Of a stretch of 64,000 nt of DNA, positions 53,985 through 64,000 are shown piece by piece (position 1 is the stretch's first letter; every line of letters begins with the position of its first letter). The position numbers were made by a program, and so were the translations under genes. The stretch lies in the NCBI GenBank assembly GCA_948567375.1, contig OX419755.1:9739001-9803000 (forward strand). Reading direction: 5' to 3'. The stretch is from Lunularia cruciata (taxonomy: Eukaryota > Streptophyta > Marchantiopsida > Lunulariales > Lunulariaceae). The notes beneath the pieces are model-generated. The model searched no databases. It saw nothing but the letters and a program-made list of their open reading frames with translations, and was not told where the DNA came from.

Positions 53985-54308
53985 GGAGGGGTGGAAAAAA
54001 ATTCTGAGGCAAAGTTGTTTTGCAATGAAGTGCCGTTTTTGGGAGGGCCTGAATCATCACAATCAAGATTGTTTGGAAAGATTTGATGGAGTTGTGATTA
54101 AGGAGAGTGAATTCGTGACAAGACTATGAATCAGTGCTTGTTACTCTCTTCTAGATGTGGTTTCTACCTGAGAGATTAAAGACGCAACCTAGAAGAACTA
54201 CATTGTTACTGTTTGACTCTGTATTTGGACATTTCTAACTCGTATCTCTGCGGGAACAAACTTTACATACCTGATTACCGTAGGAGTGATATTTGCCGGG
54301 TTGTCACA

Positions 54309-55715
54309 GTCTTCACTACCACCGCCGTTGGGTTAAGCTTTGGAACTTTTTGGGGCTGGGCTGTTGCAACACAACTCTCAAGTTTGGCTCTCTTCCTAGC
54401 CCTGGGAAGGTCAATTGGGACAATTTTCTCCTTCCCACTCTTCTTGTTGTACTCATCCCCATCTTGTACTCTCTCCATATAATATCGCTCATCTACATCT
54501 GCCTCCTTTTGCAAATCCGGATGTAAGTGCAAGTGCATTCGATTTCATTCTTCCGAAGTCAGCAAGTTCAACCCAAAATAAAAGTGCATTGTGAAGGGCA
54601 CAAAATAATGCAATGGCATATCCATTCTCTATTCTGAAATCATCTGCCCCACTCTCTGATGCAGACATTTTGCCCAATCTACTGCCTCCCCCGCAAACAT
54701 TTGGTGAAAGAACACCGCTTGTTGCATAGTAACATAGGTGGTTCACTCTGGCTTGAACATTGCCATCATTGCGCTTACTATCCCTATCCGCTTGGGGTCT
54801 CTATAACTGTCCACCTTCTACCCATTCTTAGTGCGAGGTTGATTGAACAAATTTCTCACTTTGGCAGTCTCTTCTAAAGCATCACACTTCTGATAGAATG
54901 TGGTACCTCCTACTTCTCTTCCTAAAACTACTCTCCAATCCGCCTCTGTCCATTGAGCAGGATTCCCTCTCTTCCCCTTGTGCTTTGGCCCATCCTTGCA
55001 GTTACTTGCTACAATTTCTACCATGAAACTTGGAGAAATGAAGTTCCAGTTCCAGGCCAAGAACGTGATACAAAGTCTTGTCAAGACTTTGATCCGTGCT
55101 ATCACATCTAATCTACAAATTGCAAGTCCCTTCACCACACTCTACATACTCACTTTTGGGGTCATTGTGTGCTTCCTTACCTTCTTCTTGTGGAAGATCG
55201 TTCCCGAGATCCTAACCCACTCCTCTTCTTGCGGATTTGCAATTTGCATTACTTTGGGTCAATTCTTAATAGGAACCGGGTAGCACTAGACATTGCTCTA
55301 CTTCCTTGCACAACTTGTAATTTTATAGTCCTTCCACGGTCAGTCATTCTTCAGTTGCTCCTCCTTTCCAGTCTCCGATTCAGTGAAATTGTTTCCTGTC
55401 ACTATCAAGAAGTTCTTGATCCCAAGGTCATTACTTTCTTCCCGCGTACTTTCTTGATTGGGCCAACTCGGAAGAAGTTTGTTACAGGTTCTTTGGATCA
55501 GACCACTCCACCCGATACAAAGTCTCTCCTTCATCTTCTCCGTCATCTTTGAACTTGTCTCCTTTGAACTTGACCCGAGGTCGACTTCAGGTTTTACTCC
55601 AAACCCCTATTTTGTCTTATTTCTTCTCGGTTTAGCACTCTTTAGGCTCTATCCACATACTTCTTCTTCAAATTTTCCTAAAACTATCCAAAACAAACAA
55701 ATTGTGGGTACCACA
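54309..55715 (-). pseudogene. U3 coding region (N-terminal part) in the 5' LTR of element C
   Basis: Minus-strand copy of the LTR coding region: KNFLIVTGNNFTESETGKEE (55470-55400), KRGNPAQWTEADWRVVLGRE at about 54975-54915, NGYKVDS-like and SAMMAMF at about 54790-54760, and ERVQDGDEYNKKSGKEKIVP at 54475-54410. It corresponds to about 10645-9272 in the 3' LTR copy and stops at 54308, where the plus-strand C LTR begins. Confidence 0.7.
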
Positions 55716-56185
55716 TTTCCCACGGACCTCACTTATATGATGTAATCAATTCATTTACACCACTCAAATTCAACTCAACTGAAATCAAGACTTGATCTTT
55801 CACTCTATAAACTGCCAACAACTGGGTATTGATTACATTCAAGCCACATCCACTCTAGCTAGGAGAATCCAAGTGATGCTTGTTGGCCGCTGTCCACCAT
55901 AGCCAAGAATTCAAAGGTTCAACTTAAGAGAAGTGAGCTCTTTAGAGCTACACTTTGAAAGTATACCCCTAGACTTGAGCTAGGTCTAAAACCCTAATGG
56001 TCTTGTTGATGGCACACCCAATGGTGCAAAGTGATGATGGGTCCCACCATGAAGTTAGTACCCAAACACAAAATCTGACCGTCAAAAAGTAGTCTATGAG
56101 TGATTGCTAAAACACCTCTAACTACTATCATTGCAACTCCAATGTTTGAGCAATGTAGATGCAACACTACAAATGGCGTGATATG
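55716..56185. other. Unrecognised 470 bp between element C and element C'
   Basis: I find no coding region and no match to any other repeat in the window. It is the only stretch of this size that may predate the insertions. At its right end a 14 bp perfect inverted repeat (56162-56175 and 56186-56199, loop 10 nt) spans the junction with the C' LTR fragment. Confidence 0.5.
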
Positions 56186-56847
56186 CATTTGTAGTGTTGT
56201 TGTTATTTAGTACTATTATTCTGAAGGTGCGTAAAGCAAAGTGTGGTAACTCTATGCTTGTTGTTTTATCTTACTTTAGAGCATCAATCCTATGTGTGTG
56301 TTTGTGAGTGTTTAGAGAATTTTGAAGTGCAAGTCTAGGTGTGTAGATGTTGGATTCTACAACTCTAATTTCCATTTGGAGTGTTTAATATGAGTGGATA
56401 GAAATGTGAGGCAATGCCTTGATGAATATGTGAGGAATTGTAATGTTGGTAATATTCTACATTTGTGAGCATAGCACTAAATTGATGCAAAGCAGTTTGG
56501 AGTAAAGAAGTTGTGCCTTTAGTGGAGGAGTGGAACACAATTCCAAGGCAAAGTTGTTTCATGGTGAAGTAGCCTTCTTAGAAAGAACTGAATCCTCACA
56601 ATCAAGATTGTTTTGGACAGATTTGAAGTATTGTGATCATGGGTGTGTATAATTTGTGATGAGACTATGATCTAGTGCTTGTGACTCTCTTTTGGGTGTG
56701 GTTTCTACCCAAGAGATAAAAGATGCAATCAGGACAGACTGATTGTAATGTTTTACTTTGTATTTGACCATTTCTGAATCATATCTCTATGGGAAAAAAA
56801 TTATACTTTCTGATAACCGCAAAGGTGATACTTGCTAGGTTGTCACA
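56186..56847 (+). repeat. Partial 5' LTR of C' (promoter-proximal part and U5 only)
   Basis: Starts at GCATTTGTAGTGTTG, just downstream of where the TATA-like box lies in other copies, and ends GCTAGGTTGTCACA at 56847. The whole U3 with its coding region is missing. It shares the AGTGCAAGTC and GTTGTGCCTTTAGTGGAGGAG landmarks with 41390-42182. Confidence 0.82.
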
Positions 56848-56870
56848 TGATTTTTGGTGCCACTACTAGG
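56848..56870 (+). other. Primer binding site region of C'
   Basis: TGATTTTTGGTGCCACTACT directly follows the LTR end. It is the counterpart of 45985-46008 and fixes the C-family LTR terminus at GGTTGTCACA. Confidence 0.55.
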
Positions 56871-56979
56871 GATGCAAATCTCAGGAGTGGAAGAATATAA
56901 AGTCAAATCTTAAATTGGGCATCCAAAAAATATGAATTTTTGCATCAAGAGAACAATAGGAAGAGAGGGCTTGAAGACA

Positions 56980-59367
56980 AACTTTGCATCATGAAGAAGA
57001 AGAATGCAAGAAGATCCAACTCACAAGTGAAGAATCTAAGAAGGAGGCATTGGATTTACAACTTCTTCATGAGGTTCAAGAAGCATTGAGAGACCTCCAA
57101 CAAAAGAAACACAAAATCAGGTGGCAAGGCTACTTTGCATCCCCAAATCCCAAGAAGAAGAAAGACACAAGCAGACAGACATATTTGTTGCAATCCAGTT
57201 CACCAACTTCCTCCAAAGTTGTCAAGGGAGCCGGTTATCTAAAAGAATTTATTCATTAGAAGAAAGCACAAGCTTTGATGGAAGAAGAGTGTCAATACAT
57301 CTTACATATGATTCCTTGACTAGTTCAAAGAGATCTTAACAAGCACTTCAAAGATATTGAATCTCTTCCTCCACCTCAGGTTGAAGTCAACATACCCTTA
57401 GAAGAAGAACGTGTCAATGAAGACCTTGTGTTGAACTCAAAAATTGGAACCCTTGGGCTGAACCTGAAGCCAAGTCACCAACCAGCACCTCAAGCCAAAC
57501 CAGTTCATCACTACTATTGCCTACTCAATAGATGTATAAAATTACTTCTTTTCCCGTCACCCGACAAGCATGCCAAAATTATAAGGGAAGGGAACAAGAT
57601 GAAGATCTTGATGAATTTCTCAAAGAGTTTGAAGTATATCCTTTGCCAACAAGGAGCATGATTCTGCTAACTGGCTGTGGATTTTCCCAAGTCTGCTCCA
57701 CAAGAAAGCTCAAAGCTGGTATACTCATGTTGCCCAAAAGGGGTTCAAACCAACAAATTGGACAGAACTTTGGTACAACTTCTTGGACAATTTTGGGAGG
57801 TTGATTATGATGTGAGTGTGTTTGCTACTCTCAATGATTTGAACCAAGGCAAGAATGAAAAGTTGAGAGACTACTCTGAGCAATTCATGGTGTTATTGAA
57901 CCAAGTGCTAAAGCAATCTGGTGTGGTGGGTTACTTCGATGCCCAAGCCATTACCTGGTTCCTTGGTGGATTGTCACTACAAATTTGGATCTTTGCAAGG
58001 GAGAGGAACAAAAATTCCCTTGACAAAGTACTCAAACATGTTGCCATATATGAGGCAGCCCACTCTCATTTGATCAGCAATAGGAGAAGTTGGGAGAAGA
58101 AATGCAAGAACCCAAGACAAAGAGCTTCTTGCAATACCTCCCCTTCTTTGGAAGAATTCTTTATGTCATCTTGTTCTTCTTTGGAATCCAAAGAAGATGT
58201 AAAACCAAGAAGAACCTAAAGACATGGAGGAAAGAAGTATTGATATCTTGAGAAAAACCTATAAATAAGACGGACAATAAGTTGGAGACTTTGATTAAGG
58301 AATTTGTGGATTTCAAAATCCAAATGATTGGGGCAAAGAACAAAAGGAAACCTCCTTCTTTTGGAAGACCAAATGTATGGTGTACTGCGTGTGGCAAGTT
58401 GGGCCATACCAACATAGAGTGCTTGACCACAATTGCATTTCCAGTGCAACAGATTGATTGGGTTCCAAGTTGGGACCAAAATGAGGAAGAAGAGGTAATG
58501 TACAAGACACAAGAGGTGCAGCCTCAAGCAAGCACATCATATCAAGGTCTGAGGTATGACAGAGGGAGTACAAAAACAACAATACTCCCCAACAAAGGAT
58601 GCCAATGAGCAGCTAGAACAAGCCTCAAAATGTTGCACCAGGGGCATGTTACAATTGAGGCTCTATGAGCCATTGGTTTTTGAATTGTCCTGAGCTGAGG
58701 TGTTAGATTGATTATGTTCCACTTTGTGGAAATTGTAAAGGTTAGGGTCATGTTGGCAACTAGTGTCCTAGCCACCCAACCCAAAGCCTCTAGTGAAGTA
58801 TATATAGACTCCCATTGAGCAGAGCTGCACTATAGTCAAACAAAGATGCCACTATAAATTGTATAACTTAAGGAAGAAGGCCCTCAAGAAGGTATTCTAG
58901 CTCCAGAAGGGGAATGGCTGTATTTTGAAGTACTACGAGTTGAAACATGCTTGGCAAAGACAAAGGATGATCCCAAAGAAGTGAGTACTACTTCTTCATC
59001 TTCAAGAAAGTTGAAGTGATTGTGTCCCAAAGCAATTCTCTCTGCTAAGAAGGAGAAAATTCTTGTGAAAGCCAAAGCTAAAGCCCTACAAGAAGTAGTA
59101 AAACAAACTTGGGAAATGAGTTTGAAGGACGACCCAAAGATGAAGCCTCTAGTTTTTGTGATTGACATCTGATCCAAGCCAAGGTGGCTAAAACCAAAGT
59201 ACATTGAGTAAGACCACCAAAGTACTATGGTCACCATTCTGAACCAACCCAAAGTCAGGTTGGAGTGGGGAGAGACTTCTAACCCAAAGACAAAGTCAAA
59301 GAAGGTGAATTTGGGAAGAGTACCACAGCATGATATTGCGGCAGATTTGGCATCTACCCAAGCCAAT
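56980..59367 (+). pseudogene. Gag of C'
   Basis: The N-terminal basic region (MHHEEEECKKIQLTSEESKK, 56984 on) has no match in the visible part of C. The capsid part over 57677-58219 reads LLNQVLKQSGVVGYFDAQAI and LDKVLKHVAIYEAAHSHLIS. A complete zinc knuckle CTACGKLGHTNIEC lies at about 58382-58425, and a second, damaged one at about 58725-58770. The Lys-rich region near 59035-59100 (AILSAKKEKILVKAKAKAL) leads to ADLASTQAN at 59340-59366, where a solo LTR interrupts it. Several stops. Confidence 0.8.
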
Positions 59368-61951
59368 TGTGGTACCCATATTTTTATTTTCATTTTATTT
59401 TAGAAGAAGTGTACAAATGAAGTCATATTGTACCTGTATGACATCAGAAGGCAAAGAATGGTGTCTTCGGGTTGTCACCCAAGGTAAAGTGACTTCGTGT
59501 CAAAAGATGAAGTATTCGGATTGGTCCTCTCAACATTCAACCCGAAGTAAGGAGACTTCATCTTGGGGGTGCTCAACCTGAGGCGAGGACAGTGTAACAA
59601 CTTTCCTTTGGGGTTGGACATTCAAGAAGGTACTGCACACAAAAACAGCTGGCCTATGAGTGGAGGAAAATTGACATTGACAGGAGCATGCAGAAGGTAT
59701 GATTTCTTGGTAGAAGCTCAAAGTGAAGAAAGACTGAGGAGTGCACCACTATAAAATTGGGGATAGAGACAAAGAGATGACAAGTAATTTCCCATTTCCA
59801 TTAAGGAGTCATCTTGAGGGAGATCAGGAAAAGAGAGTGTAGTAAGAGATGCACTTGTGCATCAAGAGAAAGTCAAGAGAGTTAGTCCGAGAGTTGAGCA
59901 GAAGAATAGTCCCCAACTCATAGTGGAAGAGAGTAAGATAGGAGGTGGAAAGAAGAACTTGGAATTTGTAGTGAGAAATCATGCAATTGGAGGTTAGATT
60001 TGATTGCAAGAATTGAAGTCTTGAGCAGGTTTTGGATCACATTTTGGGCATGGAATTGGAACCAACCTTAGTTTTTTAGGTTTCATGACCGAGATCATTG
60101 AGAGTAAGTGCTGGGCCCAAGGCAAAGGGTAAGAGAGGAAATCCGGCTCGATGGATAGAGTCGGATTGCAGGTTAGTACTCAAAAGAGAGGCGGGTGAGG
60201 AGCAAGAAGCCACATTCTTGGAGAGAGGAGAGGTAATTGAAGAACCCTAAGAAGTGTGAGATGCCTTTTCTTCAAAACGCACAAAGAATGGTTTTAAAGT
60301 CAAGAGTTTCAAGGACCTATGAGGAGAGGCATCATAGGAGCAATGATGGCTATGTTCAAGCAAGAGCAAACCACTTATGTGATAAAACATCAAGCGGTGT
60401 TTTTCCATAAGATGTTTGTAGGGGAACCAATTAATTAGGGAAAGTGCTTCCAATGAATGCACAAGACAAATGGTGTGGAATTTGCAAGACAACTCACATC
60501 CACATTACATTGTACCATTTGCAACCCACTTTTATTTGGAATTGAATTGAATTTTATGTTGAATGCAACGGAACGACACAAGATGGTGTCACACTTCCAT
60601 CTCGACTTAAGAAGAGATGTTGATGCAGAGGATCCATAATACATTTTGCAGATCAGGAGCAATGACAAGTACTATGCATAGAGCTTGCAATTTGCAGTGA
60701 ATGCACCAAAGTCAAAGAAGGGGAGTTGACCAGAATAAGTAATGGTGATGAGACCTTGAAAGACCATGAAAGTAACCCAAAGAAGGACCTTGTGGTAATC
60801 GCATTGTTGGGAGAAGAATCAGAAGGAGAAGCCGAGTATAAGTCAGAAGACTTGGAGAGAGAAGAAGAACCCAAACTCACGTTGCAAAGTAGTGAAGCAA
60901 GTAGCAAGAGTGAAGATGGAGTGGAGATATAGCCGGTACCAGAGGAAGAAGAGAGAAAGCTGGAGATGGCAGAAGAAGATAACCCAAGGAAGAAGACAAA
61001 GTTCAAGAGAAAGTGGAGAAGAAGGTTATCCTTTAGAGAGGTGTCCGCTCTAGAAGAACTAAGACATATGAGGTGGGGCCAAGTAGAAGAAGAGAAATGG
61101 AAAGTGAGAGTTTGGGTTTGGAAGTTGAGGAAGAAGTAGACATCGGATTGGAGTAGTAACAGATTTGAGATCTGAGGGAGTAGATATGAAGAGTTGCATT
61201 GTCATTTTGGATCTGCTGGTAGGAAAATTTGTTGTAGAAAGGTAAAGTTGTTAGATAATGGTTGAAGAGCTCTGCCTATTTAAAGTGGGCATTCGTAGTG
61301 TTATGTTGTTCAATGCTCATAATTTTGAGGATAGATAAAGTGAAGTGTTGATTCTAATGCTCATTGCTTGAGCTTAATTTCAAGTATCAACTCTATGTTT
61401 GTAATTGTGAGTGTTGGGAGAATTTTGAAGTGCAAATCAATGTATGTTGGATGTTGGATTCTGCATCTTGATCTTTATTTTGTGTGTTTGATCCTAAGTG
61501 AAGTGCAATCAAAGCAATGCCTTGATATATTTGAGAGGAATTGTAATGTTGGTAGTATTTTGCAGTTGTGAGTGTAGCACTAAGTTGATGTGAAGCAATT
61601 TTGATTGAGGAAGTTGTGCCTTTAGTGGAAGGGTGGAAAAAAATTCTGATGCAAAGTAAATTGCAGTGAAGTGCCATTTTCAGAAGAGACTGAATCATCA
61701 CAATCAAGATTGTTTGAAAATATTTGATGGAGTTGTGATTAAGTGTGACATTTTTGTGTGACATGACTACAAGTCAGTGCTTTGTTACTCTCTTTTGGGT
61801 GTGGTTTCTACCCGAGAGACTAAAGAAGAAATCAAGAAGAACCACATTTGTGACATTTGATTTGTATTTGGACATTTCTGACCAATATCTCTGCAAGAAT
61901 GAACTTTACTTACCTGATTACCACAAAAGTGATACTTGCTAGGTTGTCACA
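59368..61951 (+). repeat. Solo C-family LTR in gag of C', with target duplication
   Basis: 2584 bp from TGTGGTACCCATATTTTTA to GCTAGGTTGTCACA, flanked by CCAAT at 59363-59367 and 61952-61956. Removing it rejoins the gag frame (ADLASTQAN with TFKQLWEDNELYKK). This proves that the LTR unit, with its internal coding region, is a discrete unit starting at TGTGGTACCC. Confidence 0.9.
60000..61150 (+). pseudogene. U3 coding region in the solo C-family LTR of C', heavily decayed
   Basis: Recognisable parts: RGNPARWIESDCRLVLKREA-like reading at about 60135-60190, GAMMAMFKQEQTTYVIKHQA at about 60340-60400, YIVPFATHFYLELN-like at about 60500-60545, ATERHKMVSHFHLDLRRDVD (about 60568-60625), and the acidic segment GEESEGEAEYKSEDLEREEE (60811-60870). 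The coiled-coil part is largely deleted: the LTR is about 1.1 kb shorter than that at 38482-42182. Confidence 0.65.
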
Positions 61952-62775
61952 CCAATGGTACATTTAAGCAATTGTGGGAGGACAATGAGCTATACAAGAA
62001 GCACCTAAGTTTTGCAATCAAGAAAGTCAAGGTGATGACCAAGAAAGATTTACGAGCCATCTATCATATTGAGCAAGAAGATTTAGGATCTCTTGAAGTG
62101 GATGCAGAGATCATGGGTTGTATGATCACATTAGTATTTGGGATCTGATGTGCATGTCATGATAGAGTACACTGCACACCAATTGGGGTATCATACATTT
62201 AAGCTTACACCCCAAAATTTGAAATTTATGGATCAAACCAAGAGACTACCATTGGGCATGTTGTCTACCATAATCACAATCATTGAAAGAGTGCCCTTCA
62301 AGTTGAAGCACATCATGTTGAGACCAGTGACCAAAACTAGTTATCCATTATTGATCAGAAGACCTTGGTTGTACAATGCTCAAGTTGTTGTGGATTAGCA
62401 TCAGTAGAAGTTGAGGTTCAAGGACATCTTGTCCAAAGACCAAAAGCTGGCAATGGTGAGTTGGATGAAGGTTCCCCACCTCGGGGAAACCACTTTGTCA
62501 TATGACAAAGATGAATCAAAAGATTCATCATCTTTGACTTCCAAAGACTTGGATGAAGAAGTCCAAGTCAATTAATTGGAATGCTATGAGGTAGAGGTCA
62601 AGGACAAAGATCCATATGATATTGCCTTGGGTGAAAATGATATGGAGGAAGTGGGTTTGAACTCTATATGACTCGGGTTAAGCTAAGTCAGTCATGTGGA
62701 AGGAGTCATCAATACCGGTGACTATCAAGATGTTGTCTTATCTAATGGCAAAGTTTTAAAAATCTACACCCGATG
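61952..62775 (+). pseudogene. Gag-protease continuation of C'
   Basis: TFKQLWEDNELYKKHLSFAI then MTKKDLRAIYHIEQEDLGSL (61960-62100), a protease region with GSDVHVMIEYTAHQLGYHTF (about 62140-62200), and YPLLIRRPWLYNAQVVVD (about 62341-62396). The linker is SSSLTSKDLDEEVQVN-like (62520-62570). It ends near 62775, corresponding to about 13430 in element C. Confidence 0.8.
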
Positions 62776-63878
62776 TCACTCCCTTTGTATCTTGCACTTT
62801 GGATTTTTCTATTACTACCAAATCTCCTACTAATTCTATCACTTTGTCTATCTAAACTGAAATTGAAATCATGGTCATTCTATGTACCTTCTTATCATCC
62901 AACCCAATCTCTTCTAATGCTTAAGGTAACTCACCTAAAGACACTTGCACTCCTCTTTCTCTTGCCTTGCATCGGATTTCTACCTTTATGCTACTCCAAA
63001 TCTGCTCTAACTCAGATCTAACTAAATCTAATCTAAGACAAAATTGTCTCCTACCACTATCATCTTCCTATGCACTCAATATCTTAGGTGAATTGGCAAA
63101 TTGTTCAGATCTATATCCTTTGCCTTTCTCCTTCTTGTCTCTTGCACTAACAACTTCAATTTGTGCAATTCTACTTCTTCCACTTTTGCTTTGGCTTCTT
63201 TCTTCAAGATTACTATGAGCTTTTCTACTACTTCTCCTACTTGCTCCAATGTATGATTTCAAGCTCACTCCACCTACAACTCCTCTTTATATGTTTGCAG
63301 CTCATCCTCAAATTTGGCTTTCAATGCTTCCTTCTCCCTCTCAAACTATCCAAGTTGAACTTTCATGCTTTTGATCAAAGTGAGTAGCCTGTCTTCTTCT
63401 TGATGTCTTACTAATAACTCACGCTAACATGCTTCATCTTTCTTTGCTACATTTGCTTGTAAACTTTCCAATGCTTGTTCTATTACAACTATGATGACTT
63501 TTGAATGTATGACTTCTATTCGTTCATTATCAAATTCTCCCTTCAATTTCTCTAAGGCTATCTTCTATGTACTCAACTCTATAGATGCCATTCAAGCTTG
63601 CCTCCTTGCTTCTCAAAAGTGTTTTGCAAGTTCTTGAACGTCTTCTGCCAAAGTACATCATCAACCCAAGCTCTTTAGCTTGCTTCTTCCCTTGGATTAA
63701 CTTCCCCTTCAATTGCACAATCTCTTCACTCAGATACTTCACAACCTGCAATTCATCCCTTACCCTTGGATGATTCTTCTTTAGCTCTTCCTTCTTCTTC
63801 CTCAACACCAATAGCAATGGATAGACAATTTTAGACAAGTATAGTACTTCCCTGAAATCTTCTTCTTTGCCTTTGTGT
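62776..63878 (-). repeat. Minus-strand fragment of a C-family LTR (U3 coding region)
   Basis: The minus-strand frame over 63878-63530 reads EEDFREVLYLSKIVYPLLLV and ELQVVKYLSEEIVQLKGKLI, matching ENFDGISYLTKVVTPLLELL at 40250 and ELQVVMHLLREVKGLQ at 40360. Bases 63500-62776 hold the coiled-coil remainder. It lacks the LTR 3' end at its left boundary, so the junction with C' at about 62775 is a truncation and not a clean insertion. Confidence 0.7.
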
Positions 63879-64000
63879 GACCACCCAACAAATATCACTT
63901 TTGTGGTAATCAAGTAAGTAAAATTTGTTCCCTTAGAGATACTATTCAAAATTGGTCAAATACAAAGCAAAGTAACAAATGTGGTTCTTCTTGATTTCTT
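63879..64000 (-). repeat. Start of another C-family LTR (minus strand), running off the window
   Basis: TGTGACCACCCAACAAATATCAC matches the terminal part of the C LTR at 46009-46032 (TGTGACAACCCAACAAATAT). It begins abruptly within the U3 coding region of the previous fragment, so it looks like a further nested LTR copy. Confidence 0.7.

Larger units (their letters stand above)
47781..54308 (+). repeat. C-family LTR (3' part, plus strand), split by chromovirus A2
   Basis: C-LTR sequence is 47781-48350 plus 53985-54308, ending GCCGGGTTGTCACA at 54308. It contains the last residues of the U3 coding region (GAAGTAGACATCGGATTGG at about 47837), a CTATTTAAG TATA-like site near 47990, and the U5 region. 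Its 5' part is missing at the B solo LTR. On the right it abuts minus-strand C LTR sequence, so it appears to have inserted into the 5' LTR of C. Confidence 0.78.
7522..55715 (-). mobile_element. Element C: Ty3/gypsy element with ~3.5 kb LTRs carrying a U3 coding region, split by nested insertions
   Basis: Read on the minus strand: 5' LTR (55715 to 46009, itself interrupted), primer site (46008-45985), gag (about 45600-44131), insertion of element D (44130-14901), rest of gag, protease, RT, RNase H and integrase (14895 to 10730), polypurine tract (10655-10646), and 3' LTR (10645 to 7522, truncated). The two gag halves join exactly in frame inside a zinc-knuckle motif once D and its short target duplication are removed, which shows that they belong to one element. 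The gag-pol copy is decayed throughout. Confidence 0.85.
46009..55715 (-). repeat. 5' LTR of element C, interrupted and rearranged
   Basis: The 3' part of the LTR lies at 46009-47088 (ending TTGTCACA at 46009, minus strand) and the 5' part at 54309-55715 (starting TGTGGTACCCAC at 55715). Between them sit a B solo LTR, an opposite-strand C LTR and chromovirus A2. The 46812-47088 stretch matches the end of the U3 coding region seen at 41160-41390. Part of the coding region that should lie between the two pieces is missing, consistent with a deletion. Confidence 0.75.
56186..62775 (+). mobile_element. Element C': second C-family element, truncated at both ends
   Basis: Plus strand: partial 5' LTR 56186-56847, primer site, gag 56980-59367, solo C LTR insert 59368-61951, gag-protease 61952-62775, then truncated at a minus-strand C LTR fragment. 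Gag-pol is colinear with 45588-44131 and 14895-13430 of element C. RT and integrase are absent. Confidence 0.82.

Noticed and set aside
59368-61951. A separate non-LTR or DNA transposon inserted in gag of C'
   Set aside because: Its ends equal the LTR start after the polypurine tract at 10646 and the LTR end before the primer site at 56848, so it is a solo LTR of the C family.
1-64000. Host genes, tRNA, rRNA or CRISPR arrays
   Set aside because: All long open frames map to retrotransposon domains or their antisense shadows; no cloverleaf, rRNA block or regularly spaced short repeats were seen.

Overview
The window is plant nuclear DNA made almost entirely of LTR retrotransposons of the Ty3/gypsy superfamily, inserted into one another. 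I found no host gene, tRNA, rRNA, CRISPR array or bacterial-type operon. Initiator-Met and Asp-like tRNA primer sites, a chromovirus with a chromodomain, 2 to 3.7 kb LTRs and many decayed copies point to a land plant with a large, repeat-rich genome. A fern, lycophyte or gymnosperm is my guess; the sequence does not prove which. Element names A to G are mine.

Layout from left to right. Bases 1-7521 hold element F on the minus strand: decayed integrase, RNase H, RT, then a C5-cytosine DNA methyltransferase-like domain (about 5400-6320), then protease. F is broken by a solo LTR of family D (2866-5095). Bases 7522-55715 are one minus-strand element, C, whose pieces are pushed apart by later insertions. 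Its LTRs are about 3.5 kb and carry a long coding region in U3 (conserved block, acidic linker, coiled coil). Element D (14901-44130, minus) sits inside the gag zinc-knuckle region of C and has a 4-5 bp target duplication. Chromovirus A (16890-30291, plus, duplication CCTCA) sits in the 3' LTR of D. Element B (19803-27599, minus) sits in the RT of A and is the youngest and most intact: its two 679 bp LTRs differ at about three positions. A family C solo LTR (38482-42182) lies in the 5' LTR of D, and a repeat of unknown class (G, 34437-36408) lies in the gag-protease region of D.

The 5' LTR of C (46009-55715) was disrupted by a B solo LTR (47089-47780), a plus-strand C-family LTR (47781-54308) and a second chromovirus, A2 (48351-53984, duplication GGAGG). 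After 470 bp of unrecognised sequence (55716-56185) comes a second C-family element, C' (56186-62775, plus), containing another solo C LTR (59368-61951, duplication CCAAT). The window ends in inverted C-LTR fragments (62776-64000).

The most unusual features are the methyltransferase domain inside a gypsy polyprotein, the coding region inside the C-family LTR, arrays of perfect heat-shock-element motifs in the chromovirus LTR, and a separate zinc-knuckle reading frame upstream of gag in element B. All boundaries and difference counts come from reading by eye; domain limits in decayed copies are approximate.
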